A stretch of DNA of 64,000 nucleotides from Nocardioides carbamazepini (GTDB lineage Bacteria > Actinomycetota > Actinomycetes > Propionibacteriales > Nocardioidaceae). The translations under genes were made by a program, and so were the position numbers. The stretch covers positions 1 through 64,000 of the forward strand of contig NZ_JAHTLF010000016.1 in the NCBI RefSeq assembly GCF_024614185.1, written 5' to 3'. Below the pieces are notes generated by a model. It made no database searches. It worked only from the letters and a program-made list of their open reading frames with translations, and had not been told where the DNA came from. This document shows, one piece after another, positions 1-7,834 of the stretch (its first letter is position 1; every line of letters starts with the position of its first letter).

Positions 1-125
1 CCCCGCGCCCCCCCTCACCCCCGCCCCGTCACAAACTCAAGCGGAAAACCCCCCGCCCCGGCCAAACCGAACCCCCGCACCCCGCCCCCCCGGCGCATAT
101 TGAACTCACGCGGCTTTCAAGCGGC
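1..125. other. C-rich intergenic stretch at window edge
   Basis: Noncoding, dominated by C runs on the plus strand with no open frame I would trust on either strand. It lies downstream of the minus-strand gene that ends at 228. I see no promoter, RNA or mobile-element signature apart from the 32-bp repeats that follow. Confidence 0.4.
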
Positions 126-230
126 GCCGGGTCGAGGGCATTTCAGAGTCAGTTTGAGCCGGGTCGGCGTAGATCCAGATTCAATCTGCGCCGGGTCGGC
201 GTAGATCCAGATTCAGATTGAGCCGGGTCA
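126..230. repeat. 32-bp tandem repeat, about 3.3 copies
   Basis: Units start with GCCGGGTCG at 126, 158, 190 and 222, an exact 32-bp period. The copies at 158 and 190 are nearly identical through GTAGATCCAGATTCA; the copy at 126 is diverged and the last is partial. The array runs into the stop codon (228-230) of the minus-strand oxidoreductase, so it is the 3' flank of that operon. No spacers are present, so it is not a CRISPR array. Confidence 0.85.
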
Positions 231-1103
231 GGGGGTGAGGGCGGACAGGAGGCGCTGCCAGTCGGCGACGGGGAGCGCCTGGTCCTTCCAGCCGGCCTCC
301 CGGTCGAGGACCTGGAGGCAGACGTGGTCGGCGCCGGCGGCGACGTGCTCGTGCAGCCGTACGGCGACCCGCTCGGGCTCCCCCCACGCGACCAGGCTGT
401 CGACGAGGCGGTCCGAGCCGCCGTGGCTCGCGTCCTCCTCGGTGAAGCCGAGCCGCTCCCAGCTGGAGCGATAGTTGGGCTGAGCGAGGTACATCGCGAG
501 GTGGCGTCGCGCCGCGGCCCGGGCGAGGTCGGCGTCCGCCTCGAGCACCACCATCTGCGTGGGGGCGAGGAACGCGGCCGGGCCGAGGGCGTCGCGGGCG
601 ACGGCCGTGTGCTCGGGCGTCGTCAGGTAGGGGTGCGCCCCGGCGGCGCGGGTGGCGGCGAGCTCGAGCATCCGCGGGCCGAGGGCCGCGAGGACCCGGC
701 GGGCGGCGCCGGGGCCGCCGGCCGCGTCGAGCTCGTCGAGGTAGTCGCGCATCCGGCTCAGCGGCCGCTGGTAGCGACCGGGGTCGGCGTGGTCGACCAG
801 CTGGGCGTGACTGACCCCGAGCCCGAGCAGGAACCGGTCGGGGTCCGGCAGCGCGCGGGCCGCGCCGGCGACCTCCTCGGCGGACATGGTCCAGATGCTC
901 AGGATCCCGGTGGCGACGACCGCGCGGGACGTGGCGGCGAGCAGCTCCGCCACCCGTGGGAAGGGATCGGCGAGACCGCCGGTCATCCACAGCGCCGAGC
1001 ACCCCGCCTCCTCCAGCGCGGCGGCCGCGTCCTGGGCGGCAGGGGCGTCGCGCAGCCGGAGCGCGCTCGACCAGGCGCCCCACCGCCCCCCGGGGAGGCT
1101 CAC
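228..1103 (-). CDS. LLM-class (F420-type) oxidoreductase
   Basis: This 291-residue protein looks like a TIM-barrel luciferase-like (LLM) oxidoreductase. It has an early Ala-rich helix, a strand ending VVATGILSIW near 62-71 and the barrel motif FLLGLGVSHA at 91-100, which is typical of F420-dependent members. The chosen GTG start at 1103 overlaps the stop of the upstream SnoaL gene (GTGA), implying translational coupling; the open frame continues upstream but only across that gene. It is the last gene of a four-gene minus-strand operon (CoA-transferase, MaoC, SnoaL, LLM) behind operator box 1. The family is clear; the substrate and whether the cofactor is F420 or FMN are not visible. Confidence 0.8.
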   Translation of the reverse strand: MSLPGGRWGAWSSALRLRDAPAAQDAAAALEEAGCSALWMTGGLADPFPRVAELLAATSRAVVATGILSIWTMSAEEVAGAARALPDPDRFLLGLGVSHAQLVDHADPGRYQRPLSRMRDYLDELDAAGGPGAARRVLAALGPRMLELAATRAAGAHPYLTTPEHTAVARDALGPAAFLAPTQMVVLEADADLARAAARRHLAMYLAQPNYRSSWERLGFTEEDASHGGSDRLVDSLVAWGEPERVAVRLHEHVAAGADHVCLQVLDREAGWKDQALPVADWQRLLSALTP

Positions 1104-1606
1104 CGCTCGTCCTCCGCGGGCGGGGTCAGCACGGAGCCGTGCGCGAGGTCGGCGACCCAGGAGGCGAACCGCCATCCCTCGTCGGTGCGCACGAACCGGC
1201 CGACGTACGACCCGACGACGACGTGGCTGCCCCCGTCGCGGCGGTAGTAGGCGATGCCCTTGAAGGTGCCGTTCGCCCGGTCCCCGTCGACCTCGATCTC
1301 GCTGTTGGTGAAGGTGTGCAGGATCCACGGCATGGACGAGCGCAGCCGGACGAACTGCTCGCGGATCTCCGCCCGGCCGCGACAGGGCGGGCGGGCCGCG
1401 TTGATGCTGTAGACGCCGTCGGGCAGCCACAGGTCGGCGAGCGCGTCGACATCGGGGTGACTCGGTCCGGCCCAGCCGCCGTCGCACAGCGAGTGGTAGC
1501 GGCTGGCGAGCGCCTCGATCGCGCGCACGCTCTCCAGCTCCGTGAGCCGTCGCTCCAGCCGGCCCAGCCGGTCGGTGGGGTCCTCGGTCGTGGTGGGGGT
1601 CGTCAT
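1100..1606 (-). CDS. SnoaL/NTF2-like protein
   Basis: A 168-residue protein of the SnoaL-like / NTF2 fold, a small cone-shaped barrel used by polyketide cyclases, ketosteroid isomerases and dioxygenase beta subunits. Visible family features are an N-terminal helix (ALASRYHSLCDGG), the segment DVDALADLWLPDGVYSI and strands GTFKGIAYYRRDGGSHVVVGSYVGRFVR. A GGAGG site lies 6 nt before the ATG at 1606. It follows the MaoC gene by 16 nt and overlaps the LLM gene by 4 nt. A role as isomerase, hydratase or cyclase on a ring intermediate is inferred from context only. Confidence 0.8.
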   Translation of the reverse strand: MTTPTTTEDPTDRLGRLERRLTELESVRAIEALASRYHSLCDGGWAGPSHPDVDALADLWLPDGVYSINAARPPCRGRAEIREQFVRLRSSMPWILHTFTNSEIEVDGDRANGTFKGIAYYRRDGGSHVVVGSYVGRFVRTDEGWRFASWVADLAHGSVLTPPAEDER

Positions 1607-1622
1607 GCCGGTCCTCCGTCTG

Positions 1623-2108
1623 TCAGGCGAGCGCGGTCTCGCCCTCGGGAAGGAACTTCACGAGGGCGGTGCGGACCGCGCTGCAGACCAGCACGCCGTC
1701 CTGGTTGAGGCCGCGGTGCTCGAGCGTGACGATGCCCTGGCCGGGCCGGGACGCGGAGGGCCGGCGGTCCTTGATCTCGGTCTCGCAGTAGAGCGTGTCG
1801 CCGATGAAGACCGGTGCCGGGAAGGCGATCTGCTGGAAGCCGAGGTTGGCGATGGTCGTCTTCTGCGTCAGGTCCGGTACGCCGATGCTGCACACGATGC
1901 CGAGGGTGAGGAGGCTGTTGACCAGCCGCTGCCCGAACTCCGACTCGGCCGACTTCACGGCGTCGAGGTGCAGGCTCTGGGTGTTGATGGTGATGCTGCA
2001 GAAGAAGACGTTGTCGGCCTCGGTGATGGTGCGTCCCGGCTCGTGCTTGAACACGTCGCCCGGGATCATCTCCTCGTAGTAGCGGCCGCGGCGGGTGTGG
2101 ACGGTCAT
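1623..2108 (-). CDS. MaoC-family dehydratase
   Basis: A 161-residue single hotdog protein of the MaoC/(R)-specific enoyl-CoA hydratase family, which hydrates 2-enoyl-CoA thioesters. It reads YYEEMIPGDVFKHEPGRTITEADNVFFCSITINTQSLHLDAVKSAESEFGQRLVNSLLTLG; in canonical hydratases the equivalent segment is D-x-N-x-x-H, so the QSLHLD stretch carries the likely catalytic His/Asp region in modified form. The ATG at 2108 follows the CoA-transferase stop by 19 nt. It likely serves a hydration step in the box-1 operon. Confidence 0.82.
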   Translation of the reverse strand: MTVHTRRGRYYEEMIPGDVFKHEPGRTITEADNVFFCSITINTQSLHLDAVKSAESEFGQRLVNSLLTLGIVCSIGVPDLTQKTTIANLGFQQIAFPAPVFIGDTLYCETEIKDRRPSASRPGQGIVTLEHRGLNQDGVLVCSAVRTALVKFLPEGETALA

Positions 2109-2127
2109 GGTGGCTCCTGGCTCCCTG

Positions 2128-3426
2128 TTAGGGCTCGGTGGGGGTGAGCAGGCCGTCCCGGTGGTCGGGGTGCGCGACGGCCACGAGGGCCTCGACGCGC
2201 TCGGCCTCGGTGCGGCCGCGGAGCCAGGCGACGCCGTACTCCGTGACCACAGCGTCGGGGGTGTGCCGCGCGAGCGAGACGACGTCCGCGCCGAGGCGCG
2301 GCACGATCCGGCTGTGCCGCCCGTCCGGGGTCGTCGACGGGAGCGCGATGACGGACAGCCCACCGTCGGAGCCGAAGCCGGCCTCGACGAAGTCGGCGCT
2401 GCCGCCGATCCCGGAGACCTGGCGGCTGCGGACCAGCTCGGAGCCGACCTGGCCGGCGAGGTCGACCTCGATCGCCGAGTTCACGGCGACCAGGCGCGGG
2501 ATCCGCGCGAGCGTGCGGGGAGCGTGGGCGACGCGACTGTCGCGCAGCACGATCGCGGGGTTGCCGTCGGCGAACTCCATCAGCGTGCGGGTGCCCATCA
2601 GCTCGGCGGCGGAGATGGCGGGGACCTCGCCGGTGTCGGTCCAGCGCAGCAGCCCGCGCTCGAAGAGGTCGACCATGGCGTCGTTGCCCATGCCGACGAT
2701 GCGCACCGGGCCGACGCCGCTCTCGGCGAGGAAGGCGGTGATCGCCTCGGGTACGGCGCCGATGCCCAGCTGGAGCGTCGGCTCGGGCGGCAGCAGCTCG
2801 AGCACGTGCGCCGCCACCCGGTCGCTGATCTCGTCGCGAACGGCGGCGGGGAACTCGCAGGCAGGCGTGTCGGCGTCCACCAGCACGCTGATCTGGGAGA
2901 CGTGCAGCATCGAGTCGCCCGTGGTGCGCGGCGTGTGCGGGTCGACCTCGGCGATGACCAGCGCGGCGCGGGCGACCGCGTGGCACACATAGCTGGCCGA
3001 CGGCCCGAGACTGCACCAGCCGTTGCGGTCGGGGGGAGAGACCCGCACCAGCGCGACCGAGGTCTCCCACTGGTCCAGCAGTCCCGGTACGGCGGAGCCG
3101 CGTGCCGGCACGTAGTCCACCCGGCCCGGGGCGAGTGCCGCCCGCGCGGGGCCGTAGGGGTGCCAGGTGCGGTAGCGGAGCAGCCCCGCGGCGGCAGCGT
3201 CGAGGAACGGGTAGCCGCCGAGCTGCAGGCCGGAGTAGAGGGTCGGCCGGCCGAGCAGGTCGGCCGCGCCGGCGAGGTGGGTGAGCAGGGTCTCGGGCGT
3301 CCCGCACCCGGGGGAGGCCACGATCGCGGCTCCGGGCGGAATCCGGCGCACGGCCTCGCTCGGCGTGCTGCGGGTGGGCAGCGGCAACGCGGCCACCTCC
3401 TCGGGTCGTCCGACGGTCCAGGGCAT
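2128..3426 (-). CDS. Acetyl-CoA hydrolase/CoA-transferase family protein
   Basis: A 432-residue protein of the acetyl-CoA hydrolase / 4-hydroxybutyrate CoA-transferase family, which moves CoA between carboxylic acids. Supporting motifs are SGIGGSADFVEAGFGSDGG in the C-terminal half and VVTEYGVAWLRG near the end. I chose the ATG at 3426 (MPWTVG); an in-frame extension to 3510 would run through the operator and promoter, with a TTAAAT -10 on this strand at 3456-3451. It is first in the minus-strand operon and probably activates the substrate or a pathway acid by CoA transfer. It is distinct from the IpdAB CoA-transferase-like hydrolase of the known KstR2 pathway. Confidence 0.85.
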   Translation of the reverse strand: MPWTVGRPEEVAALPLPTRSTPSEAVRRIPPGAAIVASPGCGTPETLLTHLAGAADLLGRPTLYSGLQLGGYPFLDAAAAGLLRYRTWHPYGPARAALAPGRVDYVPARGSAVPGLLDQWETSVALVRVSPPDRNGWCSLGPSASYVCHAVARAALVIAEVDPHTPRTTGDSMLHVSQISVLVDADTPACEFPAAVRDEISDRVAAHVLELLPPEPTLQLGIGAVPEAITAFLAESGVGPVRIVGMGNDAMVDLFERGLLRWTDTGEVPAISAAELMGTRTLMEFADGNPAIVLRDSRVAHAPRTLARIPRLVAVNSAIEVDLAGQVGSELVRSRQVSGIGGSADFVEAGFGSDGGLSVIALPSTTPDGRHSRIVPRLGADVVSLARHTPDAVVTEYGVAWLRGRTEAERVEALVAVAHPDHRDGLLTPTEP

Positions 3427-3455
3427 CCGCGAACGTAGTCCCGGAAAGGGATTTA

Positions 3456-3469
3456 AGCAAGTGCTTGAT
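3456..3469. promoter_or_regulatory. KstR2-type operator, box 1
   Basis: AGCAAGTGCTTGAT matches the published mycobacterial KstR2 consensus AnCAAGnnCTTGnT exactly. It overlaps a TTAAAT -10 hexamer for the minus-strand CoA-transferase operon, so a bound repressor would block it. Confidence 0.8.
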
Positions 3470-3476
3470 TCACGTC

Positions 3477-3506
3477 TTGACAGGGCCGTTGTGACGTGGC
3501 TTACTT
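3477..3506 (+). promoter_or_regulatory. Promoter of LIV transporter operon
   Basis: TTGACA at 3477-3482, an 18-nt spacer and TTACTT at 3501-3506 form a sigma70-like promoter reading right. Operator box 2 starts 9 nt after the -10, over the expected transcription start. Confidence 0.55.
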
Positions 3507-3511
3507 GCACT

Positions 3512-3528
3512 TCAAGCGAGCGCTTGAT
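3512..3528. promoter_or_regulatory. KstR2-type operator, box 2
   Basis: TCAAGCG-AG-CGCTTGA is a perfect 7-bp inverted repeat; the aligned 14-mer AGCGAGCGCTTGAT (3515-3528) differs from the KstR2 consensus at one position. It sits just downstream of the rightward -10 before the transporter genes. Confidence 0.75.
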
Positions 3529-3579
3529 TCAGCGACGGGACCGGACTCGGCGTCGCTCGCCAGAAGGAGGGACCGTTCC

Positions 3580-4467
3580 GTGCAACTGCTGATGCAACAG
3601 CTGCTCAACGGCATCGCACTCGGGTCGATCTACGCGCTCTTCGCGGTCGGGTTCTCGCTGATCCTGGCCAAGATGGGCATCCTCAACGTCGCCCACGGCA
3701 CGTTCGCGACCTGGGGTGCCCTCTCGTCGTACTGGCTGGTGTTCGAGCACGGGCTCAGCTTCTGGCTCGCCCTCGTCCTCGGCGTCGTCTTCGCCGGCGC
3801 ACTCGGCGTGGCCGCCGACCTGATCGCGTTCGAGCCGCTGCGCAAGCGCAATGCCGGCACCTTCGCCCCGATCATCGCCAGCATCGGCATCTGGATCGTG
3901 CTGCTCACCCTCGCCGAGGCCTTCAGTGGCCCGACGGCGACGAGCTACCCGACCGAGTCGGTGCCCACCGAGCCGATCCGGGTCGCCGGGCTGCTGCTCC
4001 TCCCGGCGCAGGTGATCAGCGTGATCGCGCTCGTGGTGATCGTGACGGCCGTCCACCTCCTGCTCACGCGCAGCCGCTTCGGCGCGGCGGTCCGGGCGGT
4101 CTCGGTGGACCCGCGCTCCGCGACCATCGTCGGCGTCAACGCCCGCAGCACCCTGATCGCGGTGGCCTTCCTCGCGGCCGCGATCGCCGGTCTGGCCGGC
4201 ATCCTGGCCGCGCTGTCCGACAACAACGTGTCGTTCGGCATCGGGGAGGCCCTGCTGCTCAAGGGCTTCGCCGCCGTCGTGGTCGGCGGGTACGGCGACA
4301 TTCGGGGCGCCGCCCTGCTCGGCGTCGCCATCGGAGTGCTCGAGGTGATGAGCGCGCAGTACATCTCGTCCGGCTTCCGGGACGCGATCACCTTCGGCGT
4401 GCTGCTGGTGGTCCTCGTGCTCCGGCCGCAGGGCATCTTCGGCGAACGACAGCTCGTCCGAGCCTGA
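3580..4467 (+). CDS. Branched-chain-type (LIV) ABC permease, LivH-like
   Basis: A 295-residue integral membrane permease of the LivH type: about eight hydrophobic segments, N-terminal QQLLNGIALGSIYALFAVG and a conserved cytoplasmic loop FGAAVRAVSVDPRSATIVGVN that contacts the ATPase. The GTG start at 3580 has AGAAGGAGG about 10 nt upstream; the in-frame ATG at 3496 lies inside operator box 2 and is rejected. It is first of four transporter genes (permease, permease, ATPase, ATPase). LIV systems carry amino acids but also amides, aromatic acids and other carboxylates, so the substrate is open. Confidence 0.9.
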   Translation: MQLLMQQLLNGIALGSIYALFAVGFSLILAKMGILNVAHGTFATWGALSSYWLVFEHGLSFWLALVLGVVFAGALGVAADLIAFEPLRKRNAGTFAPIIASIGIWIVLLTLAEAFSGPTATSYPTESVPTEPIRVAGLLLLPAQVISVIALVVIVTAVHLLLTRSRFGAAVRAVSVDPRSATIVGVNARSTLIAVAFLAAAIAGLAGILAALSDNNVSFGIGEALLLKGFAAVVVGGYGDIRGAALLGVAIGVLEVMSAQYISSGFRDAITFGVLLVVLVLRPQGIFGERQLVRA

Positions 4468-4483
4468 GCAAGGAGAGAGACTC

Positions 4484-5410
4484 GTGAGCACAACAGCCTG
4501 GATGATCACCCTGCAGTTCGCCGGGGTCAACGCGCTCTTCGCGCTGGCGATCTACGCGTCCCTGTGGACGGGGGTGCTGAGCCTCGCACCGGTCTTCTTC
4601 GGCGCGGTCAGCGCGTTCACCTTCGGGTACGTCGCCGGCACGCTCGGCCTGTCGCCGTTCCTCGGCCTGCTCCTCGGTGCCGTCCTCGGCGCCGGCCTCG
4701 GCGCCCTGACCGCCGGCCTGCTGATCCGGCTCGACAGCCACTACCTCGCGATGGCCACCATCGCCATGGTGCTGATCGGGCGGGTCCTGATCCTCAACCT
4801 GCCGGCGGAGTACACCGGCGGCGCGACCGGCACGCTCGTGCCGGGCGATCTCGGCACCTGGGCCTGGCTGATCGGGACGCTGGTCGTCGCCGCCTACGTG
4901 ATGGCGCGGCTCGCCGGGTCACGCTTCGGCCTCGCCGCCGACGCGGTCCGGGAGGACCCCGCGGTGGCGGAGACGCTCGCGATCTCGCCGCGGCGCATCC
5001 AGTTCATCGGCATGATCATCTCCGGCGCCCTCGGCGGCGTCGCCGGCATCCTGCAGTCCAGCTTCCTGCAGTACATCGGGCCGGACACCTTCTACACCCA
5101 CCTGGGCTTCGTCACCCTGGCCGCGGTCGTCCTGGGCGGCGCGTTCCACTGGCTCGGCCCGATCGTCGGCGCGATCGTCTTCACGATCCTGCCGGAGCTC
5201 CTGCGCGAGCCGATGGGTGAGTACGACCGCGTCGTCACCGGCGTGCTGCTCGTGCTGATCATCATCTACATGCCGCGCGGCCTCGTCGACGTACGCCGGC
5301 TCCGCCTGGTGCGCTCGCGCTGGTGGCGGCCGAAGGGCGGCGGTCCCGAGCCGGGCGGACCGGACCCGCGTGACCCGCAGCCCGTCGTCCGCGCGGAGGT
5401 GGTCTCGTGA
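4484..5410 (+). CDS. Branched-chain-type (LIV) ABC permease, LivM-like
   Basis: A 308-residue LivM-type permease with many membrane segments and the coupling loop FGLAADAVREDPAVAETLAISPRRIQFI, followed by GALGGVAGILQSSF. The GTG at 4484 is preceded by AAGGAGAG. The C terminus (after about 280) is a charged Gly/Pro-rich cytoplasmic tail. Its stop overlaps the next ATPase start by 4 nt, so the unit is tightly coupled. Confidence 0.9.
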   Translation: MSTTAWMITLQFAGVNALFALAIYASLWTGVLSLAPVFFGAVSAFTFGYVAGTLGLSPFLGLLLGAVLGAGLGALTAGLLIRLDSHYLAMATIAMVLIGRVLILNLPAEYTGGATGTLVPGDLGTWAWLIGTLVVAAYVMARLAGSRFGLAADAVREDPAVAETLAISPRRIQFIGMIISGALGGVAGILQSSFLQYIGPDTFYTHLGFVTLAAVVLGGAFHWLGPIVGAIVFTILPELLREPMGEYDRVVTGVLLVLIIIYMPRGLVDVRRLRLVRSRWWRPKGGGPEPGGPDPRDPQPVVRAEVVS

Positions 5411-6228
5411 CCGAGCTGGCTGTCGACATCGTCGGCCTCACCAAGGCGTTCGGTGGCCTCAAGGCCGTCGACGACGTGACGATCCAGGTGCCCCCGCGCC
5501 GGATCCACGGCATCCTCGGCCCGAACGGCGCCGGCAAGACCACCGTGCTCAATATGGTGAGCGGCTTCATCCAGGCCGACACCGGCCGGATCGACGTGTT
5601 CGGCGACGACGTCACCCGGTTGAAGCCGTTCCAGATCGCCCGCCGGGGCGTCGCGCGGACCTACCAGAACATCCGCCTGTTCCCGGGCCTGACGGTCCTG
5701 GAGACCGTCGTGGCGGGTGCCTACATGCAGCGCAGCTCGACGATCGCCGGCGCCATCTTGATGAGCCCGACCGAGCGCCGGGAGCGCCGGGAGATGCGCG
5801 AGCGCGCGGCCGACCTCCTCGACAAGGTCGGCTGCCGGGCGCCGCACTCGGCACTCGCCGAGACCCTGTCGTACGGCGACCAGCGCCGCGTCGAGATCGC
5901 CCGGGCGCTGGCGACCAGCCCCAAGGTCCTGCTCCTGGACGAGCCGACCGCGGGCATGAACGACGTCGAGTCCGAGGAGGTCGGCCGCCTGCTGGTCGAG
6001 CTCCGGGAGCTCGGCCTGACGCTGATCCTCATCGAACACAACATGCGGCTCGTCGAGGAGTTCTGCGAGACCGTCTCGGTCATGAACTCCGGTGCACTCC
6101 TCGCCGAGGGCGCGCCGACGTGGTGCCTGGAGCAGGACGAGGTCAAGGAGGCCTACTTTGGAAAGCGATCCGATGCTGCGCGTATCGCGACTCTCCGCCG
6201 CGCACGGCGCGGTCCCGGCGGTTCGTGA
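5407..6228 (+). CDS. LIV-type ABC ATP-binding protein, LivG-like
   Basis: A 273-residue ABC ATPase. The Walker A is GPNGAGKTT, the Liv-type signature is LSYGDQRRVEIARAL, and the Walker B is VLLLDEPTAGMN with the switch His in IEHNMRLV. The tail after EAYFGK (about 25 Arg-rich residues) is extra for LivG and is encoded in the overlap with the next gene. GTG start overlaps the permease stop. It energises the permease pair. Confidence 0.9.
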   Translation: MTELAVDIVGLTKAFGGLKAVDDVTIQVPPRRIHGILGPNGAGKTTVLNMVSGFIQADTGRIDVFGDDVTRLKPFQIARRGVARTYQNIRLFPGLTVLETVVAGAYMQRSSTIAGAILMSPTERRERREMRERAADLLDKVGCRAPHSALAETLSYGDQRRVEIARALATSPKVLLLDEPTAGMNDVESEEVGRLLVELRELGLTLILIEHNMRLVEEFCETVSVMNSGALLAEGAPTWCLEQDEVKEAYFGKRSDAARIATLRRARRGPGGS

Positions 6229-6877
6229 GGTCGACATCGAGGTCGCCCAGGGAACCCTGGTCGCCCTCATCGGCTCGAACGGCGCCGGCAAGACGACGAC
6301 CCTGAACACGATCGCCGGCCTGCACAAGCCGTCCGGCGGGACGGTCACGGTCGGCGGCCGGGACATCACCGGCTGGGCCTGCCACAAGGTGGTCCGCTCC
6401 GGTGTGGCGCTGGTGGCCGAGGGCCGCCGGGTGGCGCCCCCGCTGACCGTGCTCGAGAACCTGGAGCTGTCGTCGTACAGCGGGCGCAGCACCAAGGCCC
6501 AGCAGAAGGAGCAGCTGGAGGAGGTCTTCGACCTCTTCCCGCGGCTCGCCGACCGGCGCGAGCAGCTGGCGGCGTCGATGAGCGGCGGCGAGCAGCAGAT
6601 GCTCGCCTTCGGGCGCGCGCTGATGACCCGCCCCGAGGTGCTGCTGCTCGACGAGCCGTCGATGGGCCTGGCCCCGTCGATCGTCGACATCCTGTTCCAG
6701 ACCATCGAGACCCTGCACAACAGCGGCGCGACGATCCTGCTCGTCGAGCAGAACGCCGAGCTCGCCCTGGCCGTCAGCGAACGCGTCTACGTGATGCAGC
6801 GCGGCCAGATCGTCACCACCGGAACCGCGGAGGCCGTGCGCGGCCGCGCGGAGGTCATGTCCGCCCTCTTCGGCTGA
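6173..6877 (+). CDS. LIV-type ABC ATP-binding protein, LivF-like
   Basis: A 234-residue ABC ATPase of LivF length and type: Walker A GSNGAGKTT, signature MSGGEQQMLAFGRAL, Walker B VLLLDEPSMGLAP and VEQNAELAL. I chose ATG 6173 (MLRVSRL); a TTG at 6158 is possible. It overlaps the LivG-like gene by 56 nt in another frame. No substrate-binding protein gene follows; an SDR gene comes next after 32 nt. Confidence 0.88.
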   Translation: MLRVSRLSAAHGAVPAVREVDIEVAQGTLVALIGSNGAGKTTTLNTIAGLHKPSGGTVTVGGRDITGWACHKVVRSGVALVAEGRRVAPPLTVLENLELSSYSGRSTKAQQKEQLEEVFDLFPRLADRREQLAASMSGGEQQMLAFGRALMTRPEVLLLDEPSMGLAPSIVDILFQTIETLHNSGATILLVEQNAELALAVSERVYVMQRGQIVTTGTAEAVRGRAEVMSALFG

Positions 6878-6909
6878 GCCGTCGGAAACCAGAAGGAGTC
6901 CCACCCACC

Positions 6910-7830
6910 ATGAGCGAGATCAGGCTGGACGGTCGTGTCGCCATCGTCACCGGCGCCGGACGGGGCCTCGGCCGCGAGCACGCCCTGCTGCTCGGCGCGC
7001 GCGGCGCCGCGGTGATCGTGAACGACCGCGGCGGAGCGCTCGACGGCGGCGGGGGCGAGGCATCGCCCGCCGAGCAGGTGGTCGAGGAGATCCGGGCCGC
7101 CGGCGGGATCGCCGTGCCGGACACCAACGACGTCAGCACCCTCGAGGGCGCCTCCCGGATCGTCGCCACGGCGACCGAGACCTACGGCCGGCTCGACATC
7201 CTGGTCAACAACGCCGGCATCCTGCGCGACCGCTCGATGGCGAAGCTGACGCCCGAGGAGGTCGCGCCGGTCCTCGAGGTCCACCTCGGCGGCACCATCT
7301 GGATGAGCAAGGCCGCCTGGCCGGTCATGGCCGAGCAGGGCTATGGGCGCATCATCAACACCACGTCGGCCGCCGGCATCTTCGGCAACTTCGGCCAGAC
7401 GAACTACGCCGCCGCGAAGGCCGGGATCTGGGGGGTCACGAAGACCCTCGCGATCGAGGGCGCCCGCAGCGGCATCCAGGTCAACGCGATCGAGCCCGGG
7501 GCGCGGACCCGGATGACGGAGAACCTGCTCGGCGACCTGGCCGACCGGCTCGACCCCAGCCTGGTGGCGCCGCTGGTGCTGTGGCTGGCCGCCGCCGAGT
7601 GCGAGACGACCGGCGAGGTCTACAACGTCGGTGGTGGTCGGGTGGCCCGGGTCGTGATCGCCCAGACGCCGGGCTTCTTCTCCCGCGAGGTCACGCCCGA
7701 GGCGCTGCGCGACAGCTGGGACACCGTGAACGACCCCGAGCTCGCCGAGGTGATGACCTCCTTCCAGCAGGAGCTCGGCGTCCTCGTGGAGCTGCTGTCC
7801 GACGAGGACCGCGCCGGCGCCGGGGCCTGA
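6910..7830 (+). CDS. SDR, MFE-2-type 3-hydroxyacyl-CoA dehydrogenase-like
   Basis: A 306-residue short-chain dehydrogenase. The NAD(P) motif TGAGRGLG is at about 14-21, NNAG at 100-103, and the catalytic residues Ser153, Tyr166 and Lys170 (NYAAAK) are intact. The N-terminal loop NDRGGALDGGGG and the extended C terminus after 230 resemble the dehydrogenase domain of peroxisomal-type multifunctional enzyme 2, which oxidises bulky-chain 3-hydroxyacyl-CoAs, including steroid side chains. A GAAGGAG site precedes the ATG. The family call is firm; the substrate is inferred from the surrounding beta-oxidation genes. Confidence 0.85.
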   Translation: MSEIRLDGRVAIVTGAGRGLGREHALLLGARGAAVIVNDRGGALDGGGGEASPAEQVVEEIRAAGGIAVPDTNDVSTLEGASRIVATATETYGRLDILVNNAGILRDRSMAKLTPEEVAPVLEVHLGGTIWMSKAAWPVMAEQGYGRIINTTSAAGIFGNFGQTNYAAAKAGIWGVTKTLAIEGARSGIQVNAIEPGARTRMTENLLGDLADRLDPSLVAPLVLWLAAAECETTGEVYNVGGGRVARVVIAQTPGFFSREVTPEALRDSWDTVNDPELAEVMTSFQQELGVLVELLSDEDRAGAGA

Positions 7831-7834
7831 TCCC

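Noticed and set aside
126..230. Possible CRISPR array
   Set aside because: The 32-bp units are directly abutting with no spacers and are diverged; there are no cas genes nearby.
2095..3438. Long plus-strand open frame of about 447 codons
   Set aside because: It is antisense to the CoA-transferase, rich in Arg/Gly/His as expected for high-GC shadow frames, with no RBS or family motif.
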